DNA of 14,716 nucleotides from Acidobacteriota bacterium (GCA_029777145.1 JAKOSS010000456.1:1-14716); one strand, 5' to 3'. Positions 6,170 through 14,316 are shown, numbered from the stretch's first letter. Made by a program: numbers and translations. Notes: a model not told the origin generated them from the letters alone.

Positions 6170-6210
6170 AAAAACGGACGCCGATTCGGCGTCCGTTTTG
6201 CTTTTCCGAC
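6170..6210. terminator. Bidirectional intrinsic terminator between the tRNA and the caspase gene block
   Basis: A perfect 12-bp stem (6171-6182 with 6188-6199) closes on a small GATTC loop. On the plus strand it ends in TTTTGCTTTT, serving the tRNA that ends 14 nt earlier. On the minus strand it runs into five T residues (6170-6174), serving the caspase block whose last stop is at 6250. Confidence 0.88.
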
Positions 6211-6249
6211 GAGATTTCCCCGGACGCGCCTTCAAGTCTAAACTCAACC

Positions 6250-9200
6250 CTATCGATTAACCAGCGACGTGACCAGCCATGGCTTTCGATCCTGTTCGCG
6301 CCGGTAGAAGACACGCGGAACCTGGCCCGACCCGTCGCGCACCGCGGGCGGTGTCTTGCCGTCTTCCCGCGTCAACTGACGCTTGCGCGCCTGTTCCGAC
6401 GTGAAGATCCGGGGAACCCGGTCAACGGCGTAGTCGAACCATTCACGCATCGTGATCTTGCCGTCCGCCGGTGATCGATCGGCACGAGACGATTTCAGGC
6501 CGTCCTCGATCAAAGCATACGTCAGGTAGCCGTGACCAAGTTGGCTCGACTCGGTCGCAAGCTGGTAACTCTGCGACGCAGTGAGAATATACATTCCCTT
6601 TTCGTAGGCAAGTTGCGCAAGTCCGCGGCTGTTCATCGGCCCACGTCGCTTTTCCTCGGATTCAAGAGCCTGCCCCGAGTTGCACGCGTCGATCACCATG
6701 AACAATCTTTCGGCGCTTACCGGTTCGAGAAGCGCTTCGAGTTCGACGTCCGAAATGCTGCTCGCGGTGATCGTTTTCAATCCCTCGGCCCCAAGCTGGT
6801 TGCGGCGCCCTGTATATCCGAGATCGTGAGGGATCAGATAAAACCTGTCGCCTTGGGCCAGTCCGTGACCCGCGAAGAAGATCGCGACCTCGTCCTCGGG
6901 CTGCGCCTTCCCTGCGATCTCGCGGAGCGCAGCCGCGATGGTCGATTTCGTCGCCAGCGCATCCGAAAGCGAGGTCAACTCGACACGGTCGAATTCCCCG
7001 GACGCCGTCTGGGCTTTTCCGAAAGCGTCGGCGAAGCTTGCGGCATCGGTCGCGGCATATGACAGATCGAATTCGCGGTTTTCGTATTTGTTGACGCCGA
7101 TCGCCAGAATGTATGCGACGCGTTTCCGGCGAAGCGGTTCCTCGCCGACGACCCAGACCGAGTCTTCGCGGCTCTTCACGTTGTCGGAGTTGAATGCGTA
7201 AACCGTATATTTGTTATCGCCCTCGGAGACTGTCACGTCGGTCTCGAACTCTGCCGACGTGCGCCCAGTTAGGAGATCACCGCGCCAGATCTTGACCAGT
7301 GTGCCGTTGCGAAACAATCTGAGGTCCTTCGCGCCGGCCGGACCTTCCGAAATCTTGACCCGGAGACGAACGGTGCGGGTGGAGGTCGATCGATAGAAGT
7401 TGCCGTCATCGAGTGCCACCTTGACCTTCGGCTGCCGACGATCCTTCGTGGCCGGACTGGTAACCGCCGCCGGCATTCGGCCGCTGAACAAGTCTTCGAG
7501 CAAGCCAGGATAATAAAAGTCGCTGAAAAATGCCTCGGCGGGAGCGATGTCATAGAGGCTCGGCGAGAACCGCCATTTCACGGCATCGAACGCGCCCGGA
7601 CTGCCGTCGAAGCGACCGTCAGGCGTGACCGCGAGCCATTCGTCGTCCGGCATCGCAACGAGCGTTACTACCTCGCGTCTCAACCTGAAATCAAAGATCA
7701 CGATCCGACCGCCGCCGCCGATCCCGAAAAAGCTGCCATCGCTTGTGAATTCGATATAGTTCGCTTCCTTGACGAGTCGGCCTGAAAACGGTTCGGCGTT
7801 GCCGGACTTTTCAGCGTCGGACAGCCAGAGCGAGCCGTCAAGTGCGTTCGAGACGACCTGCCTCCCGTCAGGCGTGAACCGCATATTCCGGACGATCTTG
7901 TCCGCCTCAAGGACGGAGGTTGCAATCCGCGCACCGGAAACAGCGTTCAAGACCAGGATCTTGTTGAAGTACGATTCAACGGCTACTCGATCACCGCGCG
8001 TGCTGACGGCGAGGGCCGACGGCGTTACCGGAACGGATTTTCCATCGAAGCCGACCTCATTTCCCAAATCGATCGTACCAACAATCCTGCGCGTCGCGAC
8101 GTCCATCAACCTGATTTGCGAGGGAATTCCGTCTTCTTGCTTTCCGAGAAGATATGCAAGCTTTGAACCGTCGCCCGAAAACCGTAGACTGACGATCTGC
8201 CGGGACTCGGAAGGTGGCCCCGGGAGATCCATCCCGGTTGCCGTGTCGATCAACCTTAATCTGTTTTCCCGGACCGTGACCCACGCGAGTAATTTTCCGT
8301 CCGGCGACAGCGCCGAAAAATCGCGGTAATCGCCGACAGTTCCTGAGTCGGCCCCGCCGATCTCCGTTCGGGTTATGCCGCCCTCTGCCGTCCAAGCGCC
8401 AATCATCTCCTTATTCGCGCGAAAATCGGCGTATGGCGAAGACACTTTCCCAACCGGGTCAAAAGCGATCCCTTTCGGTGTACCTATCGGCACGGAGAAC
8501 GGCGTCCCGACACCCGGAATACGCCAGATTCGAAGGGAATCGTAGTCACCGCTCGCGATCCATCCGGCGTTTTTGCCAAGCGCCAGACCCGAGACGGTTT
8601 TGGCGCGGTTTCGCAAAACGCTTGGCTTCATTTCGCCGTACCTGAAAAGAACGAGATCGTCATTATCCTGCTGATAGACCATCGCAATCGGCGAGAAGGT
8701 TGCTTGGCCGATATTTAGATTCAGCGAGTTCGTCTCGACCCCGTCATCGGCTTTCCAGAATTTAGTCTTTCCAAGACTGTCCTGCGTAACGAAGAAGCCG
8801 TTTGCCAAGAGTTGAAGCGACGAGACCGTTCCCGTTTCCCACCGCCGTTCGTAGCTTTTTGCGGCCGAGCGCCCGTTCCATGCCGAAACGGTTGCGTCCG
8901 AGCAGCGGCAGACCAGCCGGTCGCCGGAAAACCCGAATTGAGGTGTTGAAACAAGGGATTCGATCCGGAACAGAACCCTGCCGCTCGAGAGTTCCATGAC
9001 GTTGACCCGGCCTTCGTCGAAGTACGAAAGCAGACTTCCGTCACCGCTTAACGCGATCTTCTTCACCTCCGACGCCAATCGAAACTTGCGGATCGGTCTC
9101 AGCGACTCCAGCTCGAACACCTCGATCTCCTTGCGTGATTGCGATTCGGTCGCAACGACGCGTCCGTCGGAACTTATCGCATAGACTGTCGCACCGCACG

Positions 9201-9561
9201 TATATTCCTTCGGGCAGATCCCTGCCGTCACGGTCCCGGTCTCGATATCGACGAGGGATAGTGAATTGATGACATTGCCCCACAGGAACTTCTTGCCGTC
9301 GGGCAAAAACACGACGTCGGTCGTCGTCAGCGTCGGCGAATTGATGCTTCTGAGCTCTTCGCCCGTCTGCACGTCCCAAACCTTGATGACGTTGTAAACA
9401 TGTGACTGACGCGTCGCAAGCAACCGCCCGTCGGGGCTGAATACCGCGTCGACGCCTCCGAGAGGTTCGTGACCAGCGGCAACGTAGAGCTCGGGTGTCG
9501 GCTGAGCGACGCAACAAACAACAAAGGCGAGTATCGCGGCGGCAAGTTGGTATGAGCGCAT
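6250..9561 (-). CDS. Exported WD40/beta-propeller protein with C-terminal caspase-like (peptidase C14) domain
   Basis: 1103 residues from the ATG at 9561; a TTG at 9588 would add nine residues ahead of the signal peptide, so the ATG is preferred. No clear Shine-Dalgarno precedes either. Residues 1-19 form a signal peptide (hydrophobic core, CVA then Q20). Degenerate WD40-like blades fill about 25-630 (repeated FSPDGRLLA, IKVWDVQTGE, FTPDGRQVV, LSPDGKLLAW). A DGRFDGSPGAFDAVKWRF segment (about 648-664) leads to a beta-sandwich-like region (about 710-800). The caspase-like domain runs about 813-1035 (RVAYILAIGVNKYEN onward), with His899 in FFAGHG and Cys960 in IDACNSG: the full catalytic dyad. 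It is the last gene of the caspase block, 39 nt after the second caspase-FGE gene and 50 nt before the shared terminator. Propeller-caspase fusions occur in bacterial orthocaspase-like families, where the propeller probably binds a partner or regulates the protease. The substrate is unknown. Confidence 0.9.
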   Translation of the reverse strand: MRSYQLAAAILAFVVCCVAQPTPELYVAAGHEPLGGVDAVFSPDGRLLATRQSHVYNVIKVWDVQTGEELRSINSPTLTTTDVVFLPDGKKFLWGNVINSLSLVDIETGTVTAGICPKEYTCGATVYAISSDGRVVATESQSRKEIEVFELESLRPIRKFRLASEVKKIALSGDGSLLSYFDEGRVNVMELSSGRVLFRIESLVSTPQFGFSGDRLVCRCSDATVSAWNGRSAAKSYERRWETGTVSSLQLLANGFFVTQDSLGKTKFWKADDGVETNSLNLNIGQATFSPIAMVYQQDNDDLVLFRYGEMKPSVLRNRAKTVSGLALGKNAGWIASGDYDSLRIWRIPGVGTPFSVPIGTPKGIAFDPVGKVSSPYADFRANKEMIGAWTAEGGITRTEIGGADSGTVGDYRDFSALSPDGKLLAWVTVRENRLRLIDTATGMDLPGPPSESRQIVSLRFSGDGSKLAYLLGKQEDGIPSQIRLMDVATRRIVGTIDLGNEVGFDGKSVPVTPSALAVSTRGDRVAVESYFNKILVLNAVSGARIATSVLEADKIVRNMRFTPDGRQVVSNALDGSLWLSDAEKSGNAEPFSGRLVKEANYIEFTSDGSFFGIGGGGRIVIFDFRLRREVVTLVAMPDDEWLAVTPDGRFDGSPGAFDAVKWRFSPSLYDIAPAEAFFSDFYYPGLLEDLFSGRMPAAVTSPATKDRRQPKVKVALDDGNFYRSTSTRTVRLRVKISEGPAGAKDLRLFRNGTLVKIWRGDLLTGRTSAEFETDVTVSEGDNKYTVYAFNSDNVKSREDSVWVVGEEPLRRKRVAYILAIGVNKYENREFDLSYAATDAASFADAFGKAQTASGEFDRVELTSLSDALATKSTIAAALREIAGKAQPEDEVAIFFAGHGLAQGDRFYLIPHDLGYTGRRNQLGAEGLKTITASSISDVELEALLEPVSAERLFMVIDACNSGQALESEEKRRGPMNSRGLAQLAYEKGMYILTASQSYQLATESSQLGHGYLTYALIEDGLKSSRADRSPADGKITMREWFDYAVDRVPRIFTSEQARKRQLTREDGKTPPAVRDGSGQVPRVFYRREQDRKPWLVTSLVNR

Positions 9562-9600
9562 TTGTGAACTAACGGGGCGTTGTTTCAATCGGCGGCAGAC

Positions 9601-11484
9601 CTACTGTCTGACTACCCGAAATCCGGTGTGGAAACCTTGAACCGACGGAAGGGCCGCGCTCCGGCTCGCCGAGCGCAGGCTCGATACCGGCGAGCTCCAA
9701 CTCCCGCCCCGGAAAACACGGTATGCTCCGGTTTGTGGTCCCGTCGGGTCGGTCGCCGGACTCTTCGAGTAATAGTCAGTTCCGTACCAATCCTGAACCC
9801 ATTCGGGAACATTTCCGTGCATATCGTGCAGGCCCCAGGCGTTCGCTTGTTTCGTGCCGGCGGCCCTGGTCCTGATTTTCGCGTCCTTGAGCTTCTGGTA
9901 AACCCAGTCGCCGCTCAACGGGTATTCACCAGAGTTTTGCCAGAACCACGCCATCGCGTCCAGCTGACCGGCGTAGTCGCCCGTGGTTCCCGAGCGAGCC
10001 GCATATTCCCACTCTGCCTCAGTCGGCAACCTGTAGCGGAAACCGTCGTTCTGGGCATTCAGTCGCGCAATGAACTGCTGAGTATCGTCCCAGGAAACGC
10101 CCTCGATCGGACACGCGGCACAGTCCCGGAATTCACCACGGTCGGTACCCATGACCGCCTTCCACTGTTCCCGCGTAACTTCCGTAGTCTGCATCCAGAA
10201 GCCCTTCGTGATCCGAACCGAGTGTACGGGCTTCTCATCGGAACCGCCGTTTTCCGATCCCATATTGAAACTGCCATCCGGAATGTATGCGAAGCTGATC
10301 TCGACGCCGCCGGGCACGGTTGCCTTGCTTAACGTTCCGGCTTTGATCGAAACGGTCTTCTCCAGACGCTTGAGCAGGATCGCAGCCGCACCGGCGTTTG
10401 CCCCGTTCGGGAATTCGTCGAGGTACGCCTGCACCTGTGACGACTCGGTCGAGGACTTCACCGACTGCCAAACGAGTTCCTCGAGTTTCGTCCGGGCATT
10501 TCCGGCGTTCGCGCCGCTCGGAAACTCTTTGAGAAAGATCCGCAGATCGCCGGGATCATTTGAATTCTTCACAAGATCCCAGGCTTTGGCCTCCTGTACT
10601 GCCGCGATCGTCGGCACGTTGTCCGGTTGCGGCTCAGGCTTTTTCTCCGCGGAGCGGCGGAAATAGAAATCGCCCGAATACAGCCCTTCCTTCCACGGTG
10701 ACTGCTTTTCGTCGGAATTGGCTTCGACATCGCGCGCAACGAGTTTGACCATTCGGTCCAATTCGATGTCCGGCTGATCGAGATTCTTCAGCAATGCGCT
10801 CGTGAACACGCCGTTCCGGCTTCCCGGCGCACCGTCCATCGCGACTCCGCCCGGCTGCGTCGCATAAAGGACCATCGTTCCCTTCGCCGGATTGCTGTTC
10901 ACTAGTCCTTTGCTGTCGCCAATGTCGCGCAGGCTGCGCCATTGCCTTGCAAACGGATTGTTGCGGCAGGCGTCAAGGATCACGAGGTTGAAGGGATTGC
11001 GGGCGGCGGCCATCTTGTCGAGAACGTAGCCGACCGGAACCGCTTTGTATTTAACGAGATCTTCGTCGGGAATGTCCGCATCGACCGGGACGAGGTAGTT
11101 CTGCCCGCCGGACGTCACGCCGTGGCCGGCGTAAAAGAAGAGTCCGACGCCTTTCGTCTCGGCGAGCCGCGCACCGAACCGGGATATCAGCGACTCCATC
11201 GCGGCCTGTCCGACATCGATTCCCTCGCCGTCGCCGCCGATGACCTCGAATCCGAGCTCGCGGAGCTTTGCGGCCATGTCGCGCGCGTCGTTCGCCGGAT
11301 TCGGAAGCTTCGACGCCTTTTGATATGCCCCGTTTCCGATGACGAGCGCGACCCGCTTTTGACCGTCGGCAGCTCCATTGGGCCTTACGAGCTGCCGATC
11401 CTGTGCGAATGAGGGAGGCGCAGACTGGTACAGCATCAACAACACTGACGCAAAGGCGATAAGTTTCAATCGCATCATTCTCAT
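9601..11484 (-). CDS. Exported caspase-like protease fused to two helical repeats and an FGE-like domain (paralogue 2)
   Basis: 627 residues. The ATG at 11484 has a GGAGG 8 nt upstream, better placed than for the next in-frame ATG. Residues 1-27 are a signal peptide (PSFA then Q28). The caspase-like p20 domain spans about 42-275: QKRVALVIGN, ANDARDM, His121 in FFYAGHG and Cys173 in ILDACRNNPF, so the dyad is intact. Two tandem helical repeats of about 37 residues follow (301-375; KEFPSGAN and DEFPNGAN). The FGE-sulfatase-like fold covers about 382-626 with its usual marks (IPDGSFNMGSE, TEVTREQW, RLPTEAEWEYAA, GLHDMHGNVPEW, VFRGGSW, GFHTGFRVVR). Where true FGE enzymes carry the paired active-site cysteines (CHxSYC-type) there is PVSSLRSASR, so formylglycine-forming activity is unlikely and a ligand-binding role is more plausible. 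The gene sits 36 nt after the DUF4384 gene and 39 nt before the WD40-caspase gene. Confidence 0.92.
   Translation of the reverse strand: MRMMRLKLIAFASVLLMLYQSAPPSFAQDRQLVRPNGAADGQKRVALVIGNGAYQKASKLPNPANDARDMAAKLRELGFEVIGGDGEGIDVGQAAMESLISRFGARLAETKGVGLFFYAGHGVTSGGQNYLVPVDADIPDEDLVKYKAVPVGYVLDKMAAARNPFNLVILDACRNNPFARQWRSLRDIGDSKGLVNSNPAKGTMVLYATQPGGVAMDGAPGSRNGVFTSALLKNLDQPDIELDRMVKLVARDVEANSDEKQSPWKEGLYSGDFYFRRSAEKKPEPQPDNVPTIAAVQEAKAWDLVKNSNDPGDLRIFLKEFPSGANAGNARTKLEELVWQSVKSSTESSQVQAYLDEFPNGANAGAAAILLKRLEKTVSIKAGTLSKATVPGGVEISFAYIPDGSFNMGSENGGSDEKPVHSVRITKGFWMQTTEVTREQWKAVMGTDRGEFRDCAACPIEGVSWDDTQQFIARLNAQNDGFRYRLPTEAEWEYAARSGTTGDYAGQLDAMAWFWQNSGEYPLSGDWVYQKLKDAKIRTRAAGTKQANAWGLHDMHGNVPEWVQDWYGTDYYSKSPATDPTGPQTGAYRVFRGGSWSSPVSSLRSASRSAALPSVQGFHTGFRVVRQ
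10360..10584 (-). repeat. Two ~37-residue helical repeats in caspase-FGE paralogue 2
   Basis: Residues 301-375 hold two units marked by L-x-x-FP-x-GAN and a Leu/Glu-rich helix after it. By eye, 55 of 75 residues are identical to the matching region of the other caspase-FGE protein, clearly more than in the FGE domains. Confidence 0.75.
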
Positions 11485-11492
11485 CCGCTTTT

Positions 11493-11498
11493 CCTCCT
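11493..11498 (-). promoter_or_regulatory. Shine-Dalgarno site of caspase-FGE paralogue 2
   Basis: AGGAGG on the minus strand, 8 nt from the ATG at 11484 and 14 nt from the alternative ATG at 11478, supporting the upstream start. Confidence 0.7.
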
Positions 11499-11520
11499 CA
11501 AATCACGTACTAGGCGCCCT

Positions 11521-12474
11521 TTACTTTGGGCTCACGTTCAACCTGACGAACGCCACCGCGGGTCGCCCGACAACGGTCTTGACCCGATAAACCGCCTGCG
11601 GAGTCGGTTCTTCGCGCGTCAACGCCCTCGTCGCCGATCCGCACGGTTTGGAATCGTTGGATTCCTCGCGTACAAGCGCCCGCGTTTTCGCACCGCACGC
11701 TGAGTTTGCCTCGACCTTGGTGTAAACCTTGTCGTCGTTGTCCGTCCGATCGAAGATCGACACTTCGACGCCGAGTTCGAGATCGGCGAGTTCGTCAGTG
11801 TTCGTCACTTTCCCCTTGCTGTCCGCCGCGATCGGCAACTGGACCGGCGAGATAATCACCGTCAGCAGTTCGCCGCGGTATCTCGGGTCACGCGCGACGA
11901 TGTTGAAGTACGGCAGTTCCTCTTTCTGGTCGGGAATGTCGACCAGCATTCCGGGCGATACGCGGTTGCTTTCATTTCCTGCGGGAAAGATCAGGTACGG
12001 ATCACCGTAGCTGCCGTCACTCAGCACCTCGGTGTCGACGACATACAAATAGCCTGACGTCGAGGGTTCGACCGCGAGACGAATCTTGTCGCCTTCGCGG
12101 AACTCCGTGTCGGAATTGACCCGTTCCGCGACCCAAAACTCGACGTTTCCTTCGACCTTCACCGGAAACGTCACCGCGGCGTTTGCGGAGCCGGAATGCA
12201 GTTTCCAGATCGTCACGCCAATGTCAGAGTAAACCGGCTCTCCCTTGGGTGGCGGCTTCGGACTCCCTTTTCGCTTGCGTTTGACGCCGGCGTCCTTGCG
12301 CGCAAACTTGTAAACTGATTTGCGCTTTTTTGAAGGCGCGCTTGATTTTGCGCCGGCCGGCCGTTTCGCGACGAAGTCATCGGACGTAATCGAGCGGGTC
12401 TGCTCCTGCGCCGAAACCACCACACCGGCTGCCAAAAGAACCGCGATTGAAATGATGATCGTTAGTTTGTTCAT
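11521..12474 (-). CDS. Exported DUF4384 protein
   Basis: 317 residues. Residues 1-22 are a signal peptide (VVVSA then Q23). A strongly basic, Lys/Arg/Pro-rich stretch (about 36-78: KKRKSVYKF, KRKRKGSPKPPPKG) precedes the folded part. The DUF4384 core lies at about 120-215: FREGDKIRLAVEPSTSGYLYVVD, then YLIFPAG and NRVSPGMLVDIP. Near the C-terminus a 13-residue motif occurs twice, 18 residues apart (259-271 and 277-289; CGAKTRALVREE and CGSATRALTREE), each with one Cys. DUF4384 commonly accompanies or is fused to caspase-like domains in bacteria, but its function is not established. The start has only a weak upstream purine stretch. The gene begins 25 nt after the first caspase-FGE gene and ends 36 nt before the second, so it is the middle gene of the block. 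It pairs with the partial DUF4384 gene at the window edge. Confidence 0.85.
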   Translation of the reverse strand: MNKLTIIISIAVLLAAGVVVSAQEQTRSITSDDFVAKRPAGAKSSAPSKKRKSVYKFARKDAGVKRKRKGSPKPPPKGEPVYSDIGVTIWKLHSGSANAAVTFPVKVEGNVEFWVAERVNSDTEFREGDKIRLAVEPSTSGYLYVVDTEVLSDGSYGDPYLIFPAGNESNRVSPGMLVDIPDQKEELPYFNIVARDPRYRGELLTVIISPVQLPIAADSKGKVTNTDELADLELGVEVSIFDRTDNDDKVYTKVEANSACGAKTRALVREESNDSKPCGSATRALTREEPTPQAVYRVKTVVGRPAVAFVRLNVSPK

Positions 12475-12499
12475 AATTTTTATCTTTCGTATGTATGAA

Positions 12500-14311
12500 T
12501 CACTTCACATGGGCGGCTATGCGAAACCCAATAGTCATACTTACGGCTTCTAAACCTCCGCGCTGTGCCGAGCGACCGCCCTTTAGGACGTGCCCCCAAT
12601 TGCTATTTTTGACCGCGCTGCCGTCCGCGGGCTGAGTCTGATGATTTGGACTGTAGCTATCCTCGACCCACTCAGCGACGTTGCCATGCATGTCGTACAG
12701 GCCCCACGCATTCGGCCTGTAACTCCCTACGGGCACCGTCCGGTCCTCCAGGTTGGCCTGCGTCGAATCCAGACTTTCTCCAAACGCGTACGCCGTTGTC
12801 GTTCCCGCGCGGCAGGCGTATTCCCACTCGGCCTCCGACGGTAGTCGATATTCCAATTCCGGATCAAGCGAGTTCAGTCGCTTGATAAATTCCTGAATAT
12901 CACTCGATCGGACAAAATTCACCGGGTAATCCGGTCCACGTACGTTCGTGCTGGGATTGCTGCCCATCACGGCCTCCCACTGCCTCTGTGTGACCTCGAA
13001 CTTACCCATCCAGAAACCGTTGCGGATCGCAATCTTGCGTTGAGGGCCTTCATCGTCGTTCCGCCCTTTTTCACTGTCCGGTGACCCCATCAAGAACTCA
13101 CCGGGCGGGATCCACACCAACTCAATTCCGGACGGTGACTTGCGGACCGTTCCGGCTTTGAGCACGCCCGTCGGGATCGCGTTCGGCGTCGTAACGGCAG
13201 AATCGGATTCGAGCTGCCTCAATCTGATCTTCGCCGCGGCCGAGTTCGCGCCGTTCGGGAACTCGTCGAGGTACGCCTGCACCGCGGCCTTGTCGGTCGA
13301 CGCTTTCGCCGACTGCCAGACCAGATCCTCGAGCCTGATCCGCGCCGCGGCGTAGTTCGCGCCGTTCGGGAATTCCTTGAGATAGATCCGAAGGTCGCCT
13401 GGATCATTCGAATTCTTTACCAGATCCCACGCTTCGCGTTCCTGCTGCGCTTCCGTCTTGACGGTTATGTTCTGATCGCCGAAAGCCTTTCCGGCGAAAT
13501 AGAAGTTTTGGAGCGCGTTGCCTTCCTTCCACGGCAGCTGCTGTTTTCCGGATCGCGCCCAGACGTCGGTCGAAAGGGCTTTGACCATCTGATCGTATTC
13601 GAGTCCCGGCTGTTTGATCTGCTTCAAAAGCGACTCGGTGAAAAGTCCGTTGCGACCCGTTCCGTCCGAGGCGACCTTGCCGGGCTCGGTCGCGTAAAGT
13701 ACGAGCGTTCCCGTTGGCGGCGAGATCTTCGCCAAGCCGTCCGAGTTGCCGCTGTCCCTGAATCCCCGCCACGAGCGGGCAAACGGATTGTTGCGGCAGG
13801 CGTCGAGGATGACGATGTTGAGCTCGTTCTTCGCCGACGACATCTTCGCCAGGACGAGCGAGATGGGCACGGCGGAATATTGAACCTCGTCCTCTTCCGG
13901 AATGTCCGCGTCGACCGGGACTATGTAGTTTTCGCCCGCGACCTGGAGACCGTGGCCGGCGTAATAAAACAGGCCGACGCCGCCCGAGGCCGCCAGTTTC
14001 GTACCGAAGTCACGGATCAGCGTCTCGATCTCGCGCTTGTTCTGGTTGACGCCGTAAACGAGGTCGAATCCGAGCGACCTGAGCGCCGCCGACATGTCGG
14101 CCGCGTCGTTCGCCGGGTTCGCGAGCGGTTTTGCCTTCGTGTACGCGGCGTTGCCGATCACGAGCGCGACGCGCTTTTGCGAGTCGGCCGTCACCGGCTG
14201 CCGTTCGAGTTGGCGATTCTGCGCGAATGTTGGGGCGAGCGAGAGCTGGATCAATGAGATGAGGACGATCGAGACCATAATCCTGAGAATTCGATTGTTT
14301 TGTCCGTACAT
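12500..14311 (-). CDS. Exported caspase-like protease fused to two helical repeats and an FGE-like domain (paralogue 1)
   Basis: 603 residues. The ATG at 14311 has AAGGAGG (14317-14323) 5 nt upstream. Residues 1-30 form a signal peptide (Arg-containing n-region, hydrophobic 11-26, PTFA then Q31). The caspase-like domain spans about 45-275, with QKRVALVIGN, His120 in FYYAGHG and Cys172 in ILDACRNNPF, so the dyad is intact. Two helical repeats of 37 residues follow (294-368), with FPNGAN at 314-319 and 351-356. The FGE-like fold lies at about 388-600 (WIPPGEFLMGSP, FEVTQRQWEAVMG, RLPSEAEWEYACRAGT, GLYDMHGNVAEWVED, VLKGGRSAQRGG, TIGFRIA). It also lacks the paired FGE cysteines: the segment after GGR is SAQRGGLEAVSM. 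Cys500 is in the structural EWEYACRAG segment and is not the catalytic pair. It follows a DUF4384 gene by 29 nt and precedes another by 25 nt. Confidence 0.92.
   Translation of the reverse strand: MYGQNNRILRIMVSIVLISLIQLSLAPTFAQNRQLERQPVTADSQKRVALVIGNAAYTKAKPLANPANDAADMSAALRSLGFDLVYGVNQNKREIETLIRDFGTKLAASGGVGLFYYAGHGLQVAGENYIVPVDADIPEEDEVQYSAVPISLVLAKMSSAKNELNIVILDACRNNPFARSWRGFRDSGNSDGLAKISPPTGTLVLYATEPGKVASDGTGRNGLFTESLLKQIKQPGLEYDQMVKALSTDVWARSGKQQLPWKEGNALQNFYFAGKAFGDQNITVKTEAQQEREAWDLVKNSNDPGDLRIYLKEFPNGANYAAARIRLEDLVWQSAKASTDKAAVQAYLDEFPNGANSAAAKIRLRQLESDSAVTTPNAIPTGVLKAGTVRKSPSGIELVWIPPGEFLMGSPDSEKGRNDDEGPQRKIAIRNGFWMGKFEVTQRQWEAVMGSNPSTNVRGPDYPVNFVRSSDIQEFIKRLNSLDPELEYRLPSEAEWEYACRAGTTTAYAFGESLDSTQANLEDRTVPVGSYRPNAWGLYDMHGNVAEWVEDSYSPNHQTQPADGSAVKNSNWGHVLKGGRSAQRGGLEAVSMTIGFRIAAHVK
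13208..13432 (-). repeat. 111-bp tandem duplication encoding two 37-residue helical repeats in caspase-FGE paralogue 1
   Basis: A 17-bp stretch beginning gttcgcgcc recurs exactly at 13244-13260 and 13355-13371, 111 bp apart. It encodes the FPNGAN core of both repeats (residues 294-368). Sequence identity to the matching region of paralogue 2 is high. Confidence 0.8.
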
Positions 14312-14316
14312 TGCTC

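Noticed and set aside
6080..6170. tRNA-associated integration site
   Set aside because: No integrase gene and no second copy of the tRNA 3' end is visible in the window.
9505..9561. Lipoprotein signal in the WD40-caspase (VVCC)
   Set aside because: The residue before each Cys is Val or Cys rather than Gly, Ala or Ser, so the lipobox does not fit; a signal peptidase I site at CVA/Q is better.
9601..14311. Sulfatase-maturing activity for the FGE-like domains
   Set aside because: The paired active-site cysteines are absent in both proteins and no sulfatase gene is present.
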